Made by a program: the position numbers and the translations under genes. A DNA stretch of 64,000 nt. It comes from Bifidobacteriaceae bacterium. GTDB lineage: Bacteria > Actinomycetota > Actinomycetes > Actinomycetales > Bifidobacteriaceae. The notes under the pieces are model-generated. The model saw only the letters and a list, made by a program, of their open reading frames with translations, was not told the DNA's origin and did no database searches. The stretch is from positions 248,001 through 312,000 of the forward strand of contig JALCQD010000002.1 in assembly GCA_022651005.1 (NCBI GenBank), written 5' to 3'. Numbering within the stretch: the first letter of the stretch is position 1; every line of letters starts with the position of its first letter. Below, piece by piece: positions 51,789 to 63,085 of this stretch.

Positions 51789-53804
51789 ATGAGTTATCTC
51801 GAACTGCATGACATTCACAAGTCGTATTACTTGGACAAGGTCGAATTCCCGGTGTTGAAGGGTATCAATTTGAACTTCAACCTTGGTGAGTTTGTCTCGA
51901 TTCTCGGTGAATCAGGCGGTGGAAAATCAACACTTATGAACATCATTGGCGGCCTCGACCGTCAATTTCAAGGTGCTGTTTTCATAGATGGCAAACGACT
52001 GGATCACAAAGATGCCAAAGCGCTGGATTCCTACAGGCGCGAAACAGTAGGTTATATCTACCAGTCGTATAACCTCATCAGCCACCTGAGCGTTCTGGAC
52101 AACGTGATGATTCCGCTCGAAATGACCACTCTCAGCCGTCGCGAACGGGAGCAGCGGGCTCGTCAGCTTCTTGACAAGGTGGGGCTGGGCGGTCAGATGA
52201 TGAAGTATCCCAATCATCTTTCAGGTGGTCAGAAACAGCGTGTCGCTATTGCTCGCGCCTTGGCGAGCGATCCCAAGGTCATCATCGCAGACGAGCCAAC
52301 GGGCGCCCTGGATGCGCAGAACACCAAGGAAGTTCTTGCCATCCTTGATCAGATAGCCTCTGAGGGACGTCTTGTGATCACAGTGACACACTCTCAGGAG
52401 GTCGCCAATTCTGGCACGCGCATCGTCCACATGGAAAACGGAAAGATAGATTCCGATGAGATGGTCAAGAAGCCGTACGTACCCATTTCCACTCCTCCCG
52501 CCATCGTTTCGCGCCTACTCCCTTCAACCTCCAGTTACAAGAACGCCGCAAAGCACTTGCGGTATAACTTCTGGCGCAACATGCTCATCGTTCTGGGTGT
52601 CACCATTGGTCTCTTTGCCGTGGTGCTTTTCAATGGTATTGGCAATGGCACCACGAAATACGTGGATCAGCAGATCAATGACATGGCTAATCCGCGGCTC
52701 ATCAGTGTGAGCGCTTATACGAAACCGTCGGAATCTTCTGCGTCGGCATCCTCCGGAAGTATGAGCAGCCTTGCATCCATGTACGGCTCGGGACTGAGTG
52801 CTGCAAAGGCGCTAACTTCTTCCCAAATCTCACAGCTTGAAGAGCTTGGAAACGTTACTAGCGTCTCGCCTAGCTACACGGCGAATTCGGTGACAGTGCA
52901 GCGGAGCAAGGGCTCTGCTGCGAAATCAACCACGATCTCTGCCATCAAGAACTGGAACTCTTCCAGCTCCACTAGCACACTCGTTGCAGGCACTAAACCT
53001 GGGCCTGGAGAAATTCTCCTTGATAAAGCTGATGCGACAAAGCTCACCAAGAATTGGAAGTCTCTCGTCGGCACAACCATTTCGCTGAAGTATCAGACGC
53101 TGAATTCGCACAAAGTTTTGACGACGGTAAAGTTTGCCGTGAAGGTCTCTGGCATTGCCGAGGCCAAGAACAGCATGGGTATGACTGACCTCACTGCCAT
53201 TGACACTGCCACTCTCACGAAGGCGATGAAGGTCGCTGACGTCAGTACGCAGCCAACCACAGAATCAGTCGTCGTGAACAGTATTGACAACGTGAAGTCA
53301 GTAACGTCAAAAATCAACAAGCTGGCATCGAGTAGCGATACCCGTGAGTTCACTGCTACGGGTATGAGCGACGGCATCTCTACCATCAAGACCTACATCA
53401 ATCTTGTTGCCTACATCCTCTCCGGGATTGCGGCTATCTCGCTCGTTGTATCTGCACTCATGATCATCGTCACCATGTTCATGTCGGTAAACTCGCGCAC
53501 TAAGGAAATCGGTATTCTCAGAGCGCTAGGACAGTCGAAAAAAGACATCCGCCGCCTGTTCACTAGCGAATCTTTGATTCTCGGAGTCTTGAGTGCGACA
53601 CTCGCCACGGCGATTGCTTTTGGCTTGGGCGCACTGGCGAATCTGGCGCTGTCGTCCTTGGCGTCATTCGATATCGTGCAGATTACTGGGCTCAACGTGA
53701 TTGAGGTCTTCGTCATGGCGCTCATCATCTCACTTATCGCGGCATACGCTCCGGCTCGTCACGCTGCAAGGCTCAATCCGATTGATGCGCTGGCGTCTGA
53801 CTGA
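51789..53804 (+). CDS. MacB-like ABC transporter, fused ATPase and FtsX-type permease
   Basis: A 671-aa single-chain ABC protein. Residues ~1-230 are the ATPase: LGESGGGKSTL Walker A, HLSGGQKQRVAIARALA signature, VIIADEPTGALD Walker B, VTHSQEVA H-loop. TM1 follows (NMLIVLGVTIGLFAVVLF), then a ~230-residue Ser/Thr/Lys-rich extracytoplasmic domain (residues ~295-525), then three TM helices with RTKEIGILRALGQSKKDIRR (FtsX motif). It resembles antimicrobial peptide exporters. It lies just upstream of a histidine kinase/response regulator pair, suggesting a sensing and resistance module. Confidence 0.92.
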   Translation: MSYLELHDIHKSYYLDKVEFPVLKGINLNFNLGEFVSILGESGGGKSTLMNIIGGLDRQFQGAVFIDGKRLDHKDAKALDSYRRETVGYIYQSYNLISHLSVLDNVMIPLEMTTLSRREREQRARQLLDKVGLGGQMMKYPNHLSGGQKQRVAIARALASDPKVIIADEPTGALDAQNTKEVLAILDQIASEGRLVITVTHSQEVANSGTRIVHMENGKIDSDEMVKKPYVPISTPPAIVSRLLPSTSSYKNAAKHLRYNFWRNMLIVLGVTIGLFAVVLFNGIGNGTTKYVDQQINDMANPRLISVSAYTKPSESSASASSGSMSSLASMYGSGLSAAKALTSSQISQLEELGNVTSVSPSYTANSVTVQRSKGSAAKSTTISAIKNWNSSSSTSTLVAGTKPGPGEILLDKADATKLTKNWKSLVGTTISLKYQTLNSHKVLTTVKFAVKVSGIAEAKNSMGMTDLTAIDTATLTKAMKVADVSTQPTTESVVVNSIDNVKSVTSKINKLASSSDTREFTATGMSDGISTIKTYINLVAYILSGIAAISLVVSALMIIVTMFMSVNSRTKEIGILRALGQSKKDIRRLFTSESLILGVLSATLATAIAFGLGALANLALSSLASFDIVQITGLNVIEVFVMALIISLIAAYAPARHAARLNPIDALASD

Positions 53805-53898
53805 GCTCCCGATGGACTAACTTCCACTAGACTGATCTCCAAACGGAGCATGGTCCGTAATTTATAGTGACGAATACATAACTTTTCGGAATAATATG

Positions 53899-53926
53899 GG
53901 GAAGTCGGCCGTAGAGCTGGCTTCCC
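53899..53926 (+). terminator. Terminator hairpin after the ABC gene
   Basis: An 11-bp stem (53899-53909/53916-53926) with two wobble pairs, followed 7 nt later by TGTGTTTATTT, in the 172-nt gap before the kinase gene. A separate promoter for the two-component genes is therefore possible. Confidence 0.6.
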
Positions 53927-53976
53927 GATATTGTGTTTATTTGACTCGTATCGTTTATTAGGACAAAGGGATTTGG

Positions 53977-55266
53977 ATGAAAGACACGGATCAGCGCTCG
54001 CAGATGGCTGCCGCTCGTCCAGCGATCACGCTTTGGATTGTGATTGTGGGCTTCCTCTCGGTCTATGTGCTCTCGTGCAGTGTCAGTGGCATCGGGACAG
54101 TCAAAGCGGTAACAGATAGCTTCTGGAATGGAATTGGTAGTATCGGCAGCGGAGTGGTCCGCAGCTTCAACGGTATTAATTTCGCCATCCAGATCTTGAT
54201 CATCGTCGGCTGGGTTCTCATCGAGGTGCTTCTGGCGTGGATGTCACCGAGATTAGTGGCGCTACATCCCTTCGTTCTCATGGGTTCGCAGCTGGCTTTT
54301 ACCTTCACGACCACTTATGCCCTCACCAATGACATGCCCGCATTGTTCGTGGGTGTAGCGCCAATCCTGATGATCGAATGCATCAATTACTTCAGCAAGC
54401 CCTTGGCTTCGCTCATATTCCTTTCGGCTTTGTATATGGGCCTCGTCATCTATTACGTTTTTGTCAGTGGTTGGCTCCAGGCTTTTATCACGGCACAGGC
54501 AATGGTCTTCCTGCTGTTTGTCGTCGGGTTTTATTGGCGTTTCTACAACAGTCAGCGTGTGGAGCGGCAACGTGCCCAGGATTTGCTTGAAGAAGTGAAG
54601 ATAGCATATTCACAGGTTGAGCTTTCGGCCCAGCGCGCGGAACGTCAGCGTGTGGCGCGTGAGATGCACGACACTCTAGTGCAGGGACTCGCTGGAACGG
54701 TGCTGCGGCTCGAGGCATCGCAGAGCTTCCTCGATCAGGGAAAGTCCGAGCGCGGACGCGAGGTTCTCGAAGAGGCGACGCTCATCGCTCGTGAGACCTT
54801 GCGGGAGTCTCGGGTTAGTTTGACGCAGTTGCGAGGCGATGATGAGCGTGGGCTGAGTACACAGTTGCGCATGCTTGTGGCGACTTTTGAGAAGGACTAT
54901 GGCCTACAAGTCGACCTTGACCTTGCCGTTAACATGCCTGTGCTCGAGCAGTCGCAGCAGACGAACGTTGTGCGCATCGTATCGGAAGCGTTGATGAATG
55001 TTGTCAAACACGCTGGTGTCGCTTTCGCCTCAGTGCATGCGAGCGTCGACAACGGTTTTCTCGCCCTCATAGTGAGCGACCACGGAACAGGTGCTCCCGC
55101 CAAAATCAAGAAGGGCCATTATGGCCTCCAAGGCATGAGCGAGCGAGCGAGCGCACTTGGTGGAACTCTTGAGGTCGTAGGAGAAAAGGGGCAAGGAACC
55201 AGCGTGATTCTGAGGATTCCCACGCAAACATCTGCTTTTGCTCCGGAAAAGAAAGAGGAACGATGA
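53977..55266 (+). CDS. Sensor histidine kinase (HisKA_3/NarX-like)
   Basis: A 429-aa membrane sensor with about six N-terminal TM helices (residues ~12-180) and no large extracellular domain, so it probably senses through the membrane or a partner. The phospho-acceptor His is ~H231 in AREMHDTLVQGLAGT. The HATPase domain follows with SEALMNVVKHAGVAF (N-box), VSDHGTGAP and HYGLQGMSERASALGGTLEV. The stop overlaps the response regulator start (ATGA). It lies downstream of an ABC exporter and likely controls it. Confidence 0.93.
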   Translation: MKDTDQRSQMAAARPAITLWIVIVGFLSVYVLSCSVSGIGTVKAVTDSFWNGIGSIGSGVVRSFNGINFAIQILIIVGWVLIEVLLAWMSPRLVALHPFVLMGSQLAFTFTTTYALTNDMPALFVGVAPILMIECINYFSKPLASLIFLSALYMGLVIYYVFVSGWLQAFITAQAMVFLLFVVGFYWRFYNSQRVERQRAQDLLEEVKIAYSQVELSAQRAERQRVAREMHDTLVQGLAGTVLRLEASQSFLDQGKSERGREVLEEATLIARETLRESRVSLTQLRGDDERGLSTQLRMLVATFEKDYGLQVDLDLAVNMPVLEQSQQTNVVRIVSEALMNVVKHAGVAFASVHASVDNGFLALIVSDHGTGAPAKIKKGHYGLQGMSERASALGGTLEVVGEKGQGTSVILRIPTQTSAFAPEKKEER

Positions 55267-55907
55267 CGCGACTTCTCATAGTGGATGACCATCCGATCGT
55301 GCGCACAGGGTTGAGCCTGATTTTTGAGACTATCGAAGGTTTTGAGGTTGTCGCCGAGGCAGATGATGGCGCGGAGGCGCTTGGCAAGATTGAGGCGTAT
55401 CGGCCCGACATCGTGCTCAGTGACATTCGCATGCCCGGCATGGACGGCATCGAAATGCTTCGGAAGGTGCGGGCGACGTATCCAGACCTCCCGGTCGTCA
55501 TGCTGACGACTTTCGATGATCAGGAACCTGTTCAACAGGCAATGGCGTTGGGCGCCAACGGCTTTCTGCTGAAAGACGCAGATAAGGTGACGATTGTCAC
55601 AGCTCTCCGAGAGGCGCTCGCCGGAAAGGTGTATTTGGATCCACAGATTGCGGGAAAGGCTTTCCAGCATGCGCCAGAGCCTGAGCGCGTGGCAGTTTCA
55701 AAAGATCACATATTTCTCAGCGCGCGCGAACAACAGATTCTCGCGGCGGTTGCGCAAGGGGAGAGGAATAAAGATATTGCGGGGCTGCTGAACGTAAGCG
55801 TTCGCACAGTGAAATCGGATCTCACGACGATCTATCACAAGTTAGACGTGTATTCGCGTGCGGAAGCAGTGGCTGTTGCGTTGAGCAAGGGCCTCATCGG
55901 GCGTTGA
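55263..55907 (+). CDS. NarL/FixJ-family response regulator
   Basis: A 214-aa response regulator. Receiver domain: D8/D9 in IVDDH, phospho-acceptor D54 in VLSDIRMPG, T82/T83 and K104 in FLLKD. A C-terminal LuxR-type HTH (LSAREQQILAAVAQGERNKD then LLNVSVRTVKSDLTTIYHKL) binds DNA. Its start overlaps the kinase stop codon. Probable targets include the upstream ABC promoter, where the direct TCTCGATAC repeats lie. Confidence 0.95.
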   Translation: MTRLLIVDDHPIVRTGLSLIFETIEGFEVVAEADDGAEALGKIEAYRPDIVLSDIRMPGMDGIEMLRKVRATYPDLPVVMLTTFDDQEPVQQAMALGANGFLLKDADKVTIVTALREALAGKVYLDPQIAGKAFQHAPEPERVAVSKDHIFLSAREQQILAAVAQGERNKDIAGLLNVSVRTVKSDLTTIYHKLDVYSRAEAVAVALSKGLIGR

Positions 55908-55929
55908 CGGAAATTTTTCTGTTGTGGCG

Positions 55930-56052
55930 TTCGCACCTTTGATGACGTGTTGTGATTGTGTGAACGTCAAAAATGCTGAGACCTCTGTGATTGCTGCGAT
56001 CTCGCGTGATGAAGTCTTTCGCATCTTTCGCGTGACCATAAAAAGGTGCGAA
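55930..56052. repeat. Distant 11-bp inverted repeat
   Basis: TTCGCACCTTT (55930-55940) and AAAGGTGCGAA (56042-56052) are perfectly complementary with 101 nt between them, in the 178-nt gap between the response regulator and holin-like genes. The inner sequence also holds TGACG/CGTCA pairs. It may be a folded RNA or a coincidence. Confidence 0.4.
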
Positions 56053-56085
56053 GGAAAGTTCGGTAGCTCTTGGCGAAGGTTCCTG

Positions 56086-56454
56086 TTAATCGCTAATAAT
56101 CGAGTTGATGATCCCCGAGATGAACGCGATGATCGCCGATGCGATGACCGACCACCAGAAGCTTGAAATCGTGACGCCCACGCCGAAAACGGACAGCGCG
56201 AGCCAACTCGCCAGATTCATGAAGGCGACGGTGAGCACGAGCGAGAAGAGTCCCAAGCTCAGAATCGTCAGAGGTAGCGCCAACAGGTGCACAATCGGCT
56301 TAATCCATGCGTTGATGAGCGCCATGAAGAGCGCGAACGCGGCCACTGCGAGAACCTTCTCGCCCACAATGCCGAAGCCGGGGATGATCGAGACTACAAT
56401 CGCCACTGCGATTGCCAACGAGAACCAGCGTCCTAAGAACTTTGCCATGCCCAC
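56086..56454 (-). CDS. Phage holin 4_2 superfamily membrane protein
   Basis: A 122-aa hydrophobic protein with four predicted TM helices (VSIIPGFGIV, AAFALFMALINAWIKPIV, PLTILSLGLFSLVLTVAFMN, SVIASAIIAFISGIINSII). This matches the phage_holin_4_2/YvlD family of small membrane proteins found in chromosomes without prophages. The start is GTG 56454 or ATG 56448. Function unknown. Confidence 0.85.
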   Translation of the reverse strand: MGMAKFLGRWFSLAIAVAIVVSIIPGFGIVGEKVLAVAAFALFMALINAWIKPIVHLLALPLTILSLGLFSLVLTVAFMNLASWLALSVFGVGVTISSFWWSVIASAIIAFISGIINSIISD

Positions 56455-56498
56455 TATTATCCGGTAGAGGCATGGAGGAAGTGCAATAATACGGAAGT

Positions 56499-57170
56499 AT
56501 GATCCTTCATTTGCATCTGGTCCGTCATGGGCAGACCTATTTCAATCGCTATAACCGTCTTCAGGGCTGGTCGAACTCACCGCTGACCCAGCCAGGTATC
56601 GATGACGCCACTAAGGCCGGCGAAAAATTGAAGAACGTCCGCTTTGCGGGAGCCTTCTGCTCCGACACAACGCGCGCCGAGCAAACGGCGCAGCGCATTC
56701 TTGACGTTAACGCGGCAGAAGGTTCCGTGACCTCGCCACGTTCGGCCATGTACTTCCGTGAGCAGTTCTACGGCTATTTCGAGGGGCAAGACATGGCGAT
56801 GGCGTGGTACGCGGCGGGCGCGCCTCACGGAGCGAAGACCTACAACGAGATCGTTGCAAAGTTCGGTCTCGCTGCCACGAAGGATTTTCTCAAGGAGGCG
56901 GATCCCTTCCACGATGCTGAATCCGAGGATGAGTATTGGGCTCGTGAAGAGAAGGGTTTTGATCTCATTGCCAACGATAAGACCCTCCATGACGGCGACG
57001 ACGTGCTCGTCATTTCCCATGGCAACACGCTGCTCAGCATCATGCAGCGTTTTGCAGGGCCAGGGTATGACCTCAGCGAAAGACCGGGCAACGGATCGGT
57101 GACAGTTATCGATTTTGACACGGAGAAGGATTTTGCCGAGAGCCTTACCGTGCGTTCGTACAATCAGTGA
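56499..57170 (+). CDS. Histidine phosphatase family protein (phosphoglycerate-mutase-like)
   Basis: A 223-aa phosphatase with the RHG motif in HLVRHGQTYFNRYNRLQGW, the SDTTRAEQTAQ segment, and the second His in VLVISHGNTLLS. A cofactor-dependent phosphoglycerate mutase usually has a longer core and the residues around LTERHYG, which are not seen, so a general phosphatase (PhoE/CobC-type) is more likely. Substrate unknown. Confidence 0.9.
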   Translation: MILHLHLVRHGQTYFNRYNRLQGWSNSPLTQPGIDDATKAGEKLKNVRFAGAFCSDTTRAEQTAQRILDVNAAEGSVTSPRSAMYFREQFYGYFEGQDMAMAWYAAGAPHGAKTYNEIVAKFGLAATKDFLKEADPFHDAESEDEYWAREEKGFDLIANDKTLHDGDDVLVISHGNTLLSIMQRFAGPGYDLSERPGNGSVTVIDFDTEKDFAESLTVRSYNQ

Positions 57171-57270
57171 GCGGGCGGTGAGCGGGTCGCACAGCGTCGC
57201 TAGAGACAGGTAAAGTGAGTCGATATCTGAATCCAACTTGGCTTGGCATAAGCCGAGAAAGAGGTGTGAG

Positions 57271-57708
57271 ATGGGCATTGGTGAGATTGCAGGCTTGATT
57301 GCGGCCATCGCTTTCGCCATCCTTGCGGGCTTCATGATTTATCCGCTGATCAAACTGGGCAAGCTGTTCGAACAGATTGGCACGACCGTTAAGGACACGG
57401 GAGACCACGCCATTCCGGCTCTCGACGAGGGAGTCACCACCGTTCAGCAGGTCAACAAAACGCTCACCGATGTGAACTCCATCACCGAATCTGCTTCGTA
57501 CACCGCGCAGAACGTGGGTGCTCTCACGGATCTCTACAGCTCCATGCTGGGCAAGCCGCTCATCAAGCTGGCCTCTGCATTCTGGGCGGCAAAGGAGACC
57601 GCCACCTCGTTCATGGGCAAGAAGTCTGCAGATGACGCGGACGCATCTGTTCCTGATGAGAGTGCGGCCGCAGGTAAAGCCGCAAAGTTCACGAAGAACG
57701 CGAAGTAA
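57271..57708 (+). CDS. DUF948 domain membrane-anchored protein
   Basis: A 145-aa protein with one N-terminal TM helix (IAGLIAAIAFAILAGFMIYP), then a helical region (LFEQIGTTVKDTGDHAIPAL...QQVNKTLTDVNSI) typical of DUF948, and a Lys/Ala-rich tail. GAGGTG precedes the ATG. It is 18 nt before another small membrane protein and just upstream of alaS, a placement common in actinobacteria. Confidence 0.88.
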   Translation: MGIGEIAGLIAAIAFAILAGFMIYPLIKLGKLFEQIGTTVKDTGDHAIPALDEGVTTVQQVNKTLTDVNSITESASYTAQNVGALTDLYSSMLGKPLIKLASAFWAAKETATSFMGKKSADDADASVPDESAAAGKAAKFTKNAK

Positions 57709-57726
57709 CAGGGAGAGACGAACAGC

Positions 57727-57972
57727 ATGTTCAAGCGACTTTTTTGGATTGGTGTGGGTGCCAGCATCGGCGTGATCGCCGTTACAAAGGCAAAGGCTTA
57801 CCTGCGCACGCACACTCCCGACGCTCCCCGTCAGTTCTTTATGGGGCCCGATGAAGCGGACGAGAACGTTCCGCTGAGAACCGCTCGCGCCCTGTATGAG
57901 GAGTTTGATAAGAAACGGCAACAGCGTGAAGCTCAGCTCACCGCTCGTTTCGTCGATCGCAATCAGAGGTAA
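57727..57972 (+). CDS. Small membrane-anchored protein of unknown function
   Basis: An 81-aa protein with an N-terminal hydrophobic segment (FWIGVGASIGVIAVTKAKAY) and a charged tail (LYEEFDKKRQQREAQLTARF). It follows the DUF948 gene by 18 nt and precedes alaS, as small hypothetical proteins often do in actinobacteria. No function recognised. Confidence 0.78.
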   Translation: MFKRLFWIGVGASIGVIAVTKAKAYLRTHTPDAPRQFFMGPDEADENVPLRTARALYEEFDKKRQQREAQLTARFVDRNQR

Positions 57973-58116
57973 TTCTGTAGCAGTCGTGCGTGCCGTCTTG
58001 CTCATTGCAAAAGATGCCTGAGTAGTATGGTGTCTTGCGCCTTTGCGGCGTCACGCCTGCTGTGCAAGTTGTGGAAGATTTGATTTAGATATTAGTTAAG
58101 GAGAGGAACTGCCTTC

Positions 58117-60807
<2,691 letters not shown>

Positions 60808-60814
60808 GCCGCAG

Positions 60815-61297
60815 ATGCCAGCTTGGATGGGTGTGGACCTCGGCAACGCGAGGGTAGGGATTTCGTTATCAGATCCCGAACTCAGCGTTGCCACCCCACT
60901 GTGTAACGTGAGCGTGTGGTCGGACTATTTTGAGGCACTTGACGACGTCGTCGACCTCATTGCTGAGCATGCGGTGACCCACGTTGTTGTGGGATATCCT
61001 CTCAATATGGACGGTTCTGAGGGGAAGGCTGCCAAAAAGGCGCGGCGATGGTCCTCACAATTGGGAAAGAGGCTCCGGCAAGCGGAGAATGATCACCCAG
61101 ACAGCGCCGAGTTGAACGCTGTTGACATTGAGCTCAAAGACGAGAGACTCACCACAGTGAGTGCGCATCGTCAGCTTTCGGAGGCGGGAAGGGGATCCAA
61201 GAAGCACCGGCAGGTCGTCGATCAGCAGTCGGCGGTGCTCATTCTGCAGTCGGCGTTGGATCAGACCGCGCATCAACGTGAAGAGGGAGACGCGTGA
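60815..61297 (+). CDS. ruvX: YqgF/RuvX RNase H-like family protein
   Basis: A 160-aa protein of the YqgF/RuvX family, implicated as 16S rRNA maturation nuclease or Holliday junction resolvase. The DLGNARVGISLSD start contains the acidic active-site residue, VVVGYPLNMDGSEG matches the second motif, and DERLTTVSAH and VVDQQSAVLILQSALD the last. It lies between alaS and mltG, as usual for actinobacteria. Its TGA overlaps the ATG of mltG by 4 nt. Confidence 0.94.
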   Translation: MPAWMGVDLGNARVGISLSDPELSVATPLCNVSVWSDYFEALDDVVDLIAEHAVTHVVVGYPLNMDGSEGKAAKKARRWSSQLGKRLRQAENDHPDSAELNAVDIELKDERLTTVSAHRQLSEAGRGSKKHRQVVDQQSAVLILQSALDQTAHQREEGDA

Positions 61298-62496
61298 TGG
61301 CAGGACATGATTTGGAAGAGTTCTTCCAAGCGGCTCAAAGCGAGCAACAGACCGACGAGACGTATCAGAAGATGGGCATTTCAGCACCTCCGGCTCCGCC
61401 GCAGACCCGGCTGGAGCTTCATCAAGCTGCACGTAAAAAACACCACGCTAAGGTGATTCGCCGCGTGGTCATTGTGGGGCTATTCGTTGTTTTTGTGGCA
61501 GTTGCCTGGTTCGTTTTTTCGCGCATTCACTTCACTTCGTCGGGCACTCAGGACGCTGAAAGCCACTCCGTGGTGCAGGATTATCCGGGGCCGGGAACCG
61601 GCTCCGTTGAATTCACCGTCGAAACCGGTGACTCCAGCGCGGCCATTGGCAAAAGACTTGCGGCGCGAGACATCGTGTCGTCCGCCGAGGTGTTTACGCA
61701 GGCCGTGCTGAACGCCGACTCCGAGTCAAGCCTGCAACCGGGTGTGTTCTCTCTGAAATATCACATGAGCGCAGCGGACGTCGTCACCATTATCACGAAT
61801 CCGGCGAATTCCAAGGGACTACTGCAGGTCACTTCCGATGCACGGGTAAGCGATGTCATCGAGGCGGCCGCGACACTGTCGAAGCTGCCGAAAAAAGACT
61901 TCACAAAGATCATCAGCGACAAGGGTAAGGGAATTCTGCCGGCCGAGGCGAAAGGCTCCTTTGAGGGTTGGCTTGAGCCGGGAAACTACGATGTGCGCAA
62001 GATGGGCAGCGCAAAGAAGATCCTTAAAGAGTTGGTGAGCAAGCGCATCGAGAAGCTTGACGCTCTTGGTGTTCCTACCGGAGCCGAGCGAGAGCGCATC
62101 ATTACAATCGCTTCCATCGCGGAAGGCGAAGTCAACAAGTCTGAATATTACCCAAAGGTAGTGCGAGTCATCCTCAACCGCCTCGACAAGGATATGGCTC
62201 TTGGAATGGACTCCGTGGTGGCGTACGGCAATGACGTCGCTCCCCGTGAGCTCACCACGAAGATGCTGGAGGACACGAGCAATCCGTACAATTCTCGCGT
62301 CAAGAAGGGGCTTCCGCCCACTCCCATTAACAACCCGGGAGACGAGACGCTTACTGCTGCCATGAACCCGGCAAGCGGTGACTGGTTGTACTTCGTCACC
62401 GTCAATCTTGATACCGGTGAAACGAAGTTCACCTCAAGTGCTTCTCAGTTCAAGAAGTACTCCGAGGAATATCAGGCGTGGGAAAAGAAGAACTGA
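61294..62496 (+). CDS. mltG: Endolytic murein transglycosylase MltG (YceG family)
   Basis: A 400-aa single-pass membrane lytic transglycosylase that cuts nascent peptidoglycan. A cytoplasmic N-terminal ~60 residues are followed by the TM helix VVIVGLFVVFVAVAWFVF, a LysM-like region (EFTVETGDSSAAIGKRLA) and the YceG catalytic domain. The catalytic Glu is in IASIAEGEVNKSE, followed by RLDKDMALGMDSVVAYG and PYNSRVKKGLPPTPINNPG. It starts inside the ruvX stop. Confidence 0.93.
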   Translation: MMAGHDLEEFFQAAQSEQQTDETYQKMGISAPPAPPQTRLELHQAARKKHHAKVIRRVVIVGLFVVFVAVAWFVFSRIHFTSSGTQDAESHSVVQDYPGPGTGSVEFTVETGDSSAAIGKRLAARDIVSSAEVFTQAVLNADSESSLQPGVFSLKYHMSAADVVTIITNPANSKGLLQVTSDARVSDVIEAAATLSKLPKKDFTKIISDKGKGILPAEAKGSFEGWLEPGNYDVRKMGSAKKILKELVSKRIEKLDALGVPTGAERERIITIASIAEGEVNKSEYYPKVVRVILNRLDKDMALGMDSVVAYGNDVAPRELTTKMLEDTSNPYNSRVKKGLPPTPINNPGDETLTAAMNPASGDWLYFVTVNLDTGETKFTSSASQFKKYSEEYQAWEKKN

Positions 62497-62511
62497 CGGA
62501 TCACCTACAGC

Positions 62512-63003
62512 TCACCAAACGGCTGCCATCACATAGGTGAGAACTGCCGCCGCAACAATGACGGGAACAAAGGGAATACTTGCGGCACCGCGTTGCGTAT
62601 CAGTGGTGTGATTGTGACTGCGGCTATGACTGCAGCTGTGCGCGCTCACCAACAGTGTTGCTAATCCAATAAGTCCCATGAGCAACCACCACACACAGAG
62701 GCCTGCGATTCCGTGAAACATCGCGATTCCCACAGCCATGAGCGTGGTGGCGGTGGCATCTCCCAGGCCAATGGCTCCGGGACGAATAAGGGTGAGAACA
62801 AGCTGCACCAGGCCGCAGCACAGCGCAAGAACGATTGCCGTGCCCAGTTTCTGCCACGAGAACAATGCGACGGCGGCAAAAACGAGAATCTGCGACACGA
62901 ATCCCGCGGCGACAACGGAGCGGGGAACCCTCCGGGTGCGCACGTCAGTGACGCACAGCAGAACGGCCGCTATGAGACTGGGCATCAGACTGAGGTAGTG
63001 CAT
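62512..63003 (-). CDS. A24-type prepilin peptidase-like membrane protein
   Basis: A 163-aa membrane aspartyl protease-like protein with about five TM helices. The two catalytic aspartates of the A24 family are recognisable: LCVTDVRTRRVP (D-x6-P, first) and IGLGDATA (GxGD motif, second). It lacks the N-terminal methyltransferase domain of PilD, like CpaA/TadV. Histidine/serine repeats (HSCSHSRSHNHTTD) lie in a loop between TM segments. It is encoded opposite to mltG and aroC, 15 nt from the mltG stop. Possible substrates are Flp/Tad pilins encoded elsewhere. Confidence 0.82.
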   Translation of the reverse strand: MHYLSLMPSLIAAVLLCVTDVRTRRVPRSVVAAGFVSQILVFAAVALFSWQKLGTAIVLALCCGLVQLVLTLIRPGAIGLGDATATTLMAVGIAMFHGIAGLCVWWLLMGLIGLATLLVSAHSCSHSRSHNHTTDTQRGAASIPFVPVIVAAAVLTYVMAAVW

Positions 63004-63085
63004 TGGCTAGTATGGTCTTTCAGTGTGGGCGTTAGAGGAATAGGCCTTCAAAAACGAGTTCGAGTGATGCGTGGAAAGGGTTGCC

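Noticed and set aside
56086-56454. Prophage, from the holin-family annotation
   Set aside because: No other phage gene is nearby. Holin_4_2 proteins are common chromosomal membrane proteins.
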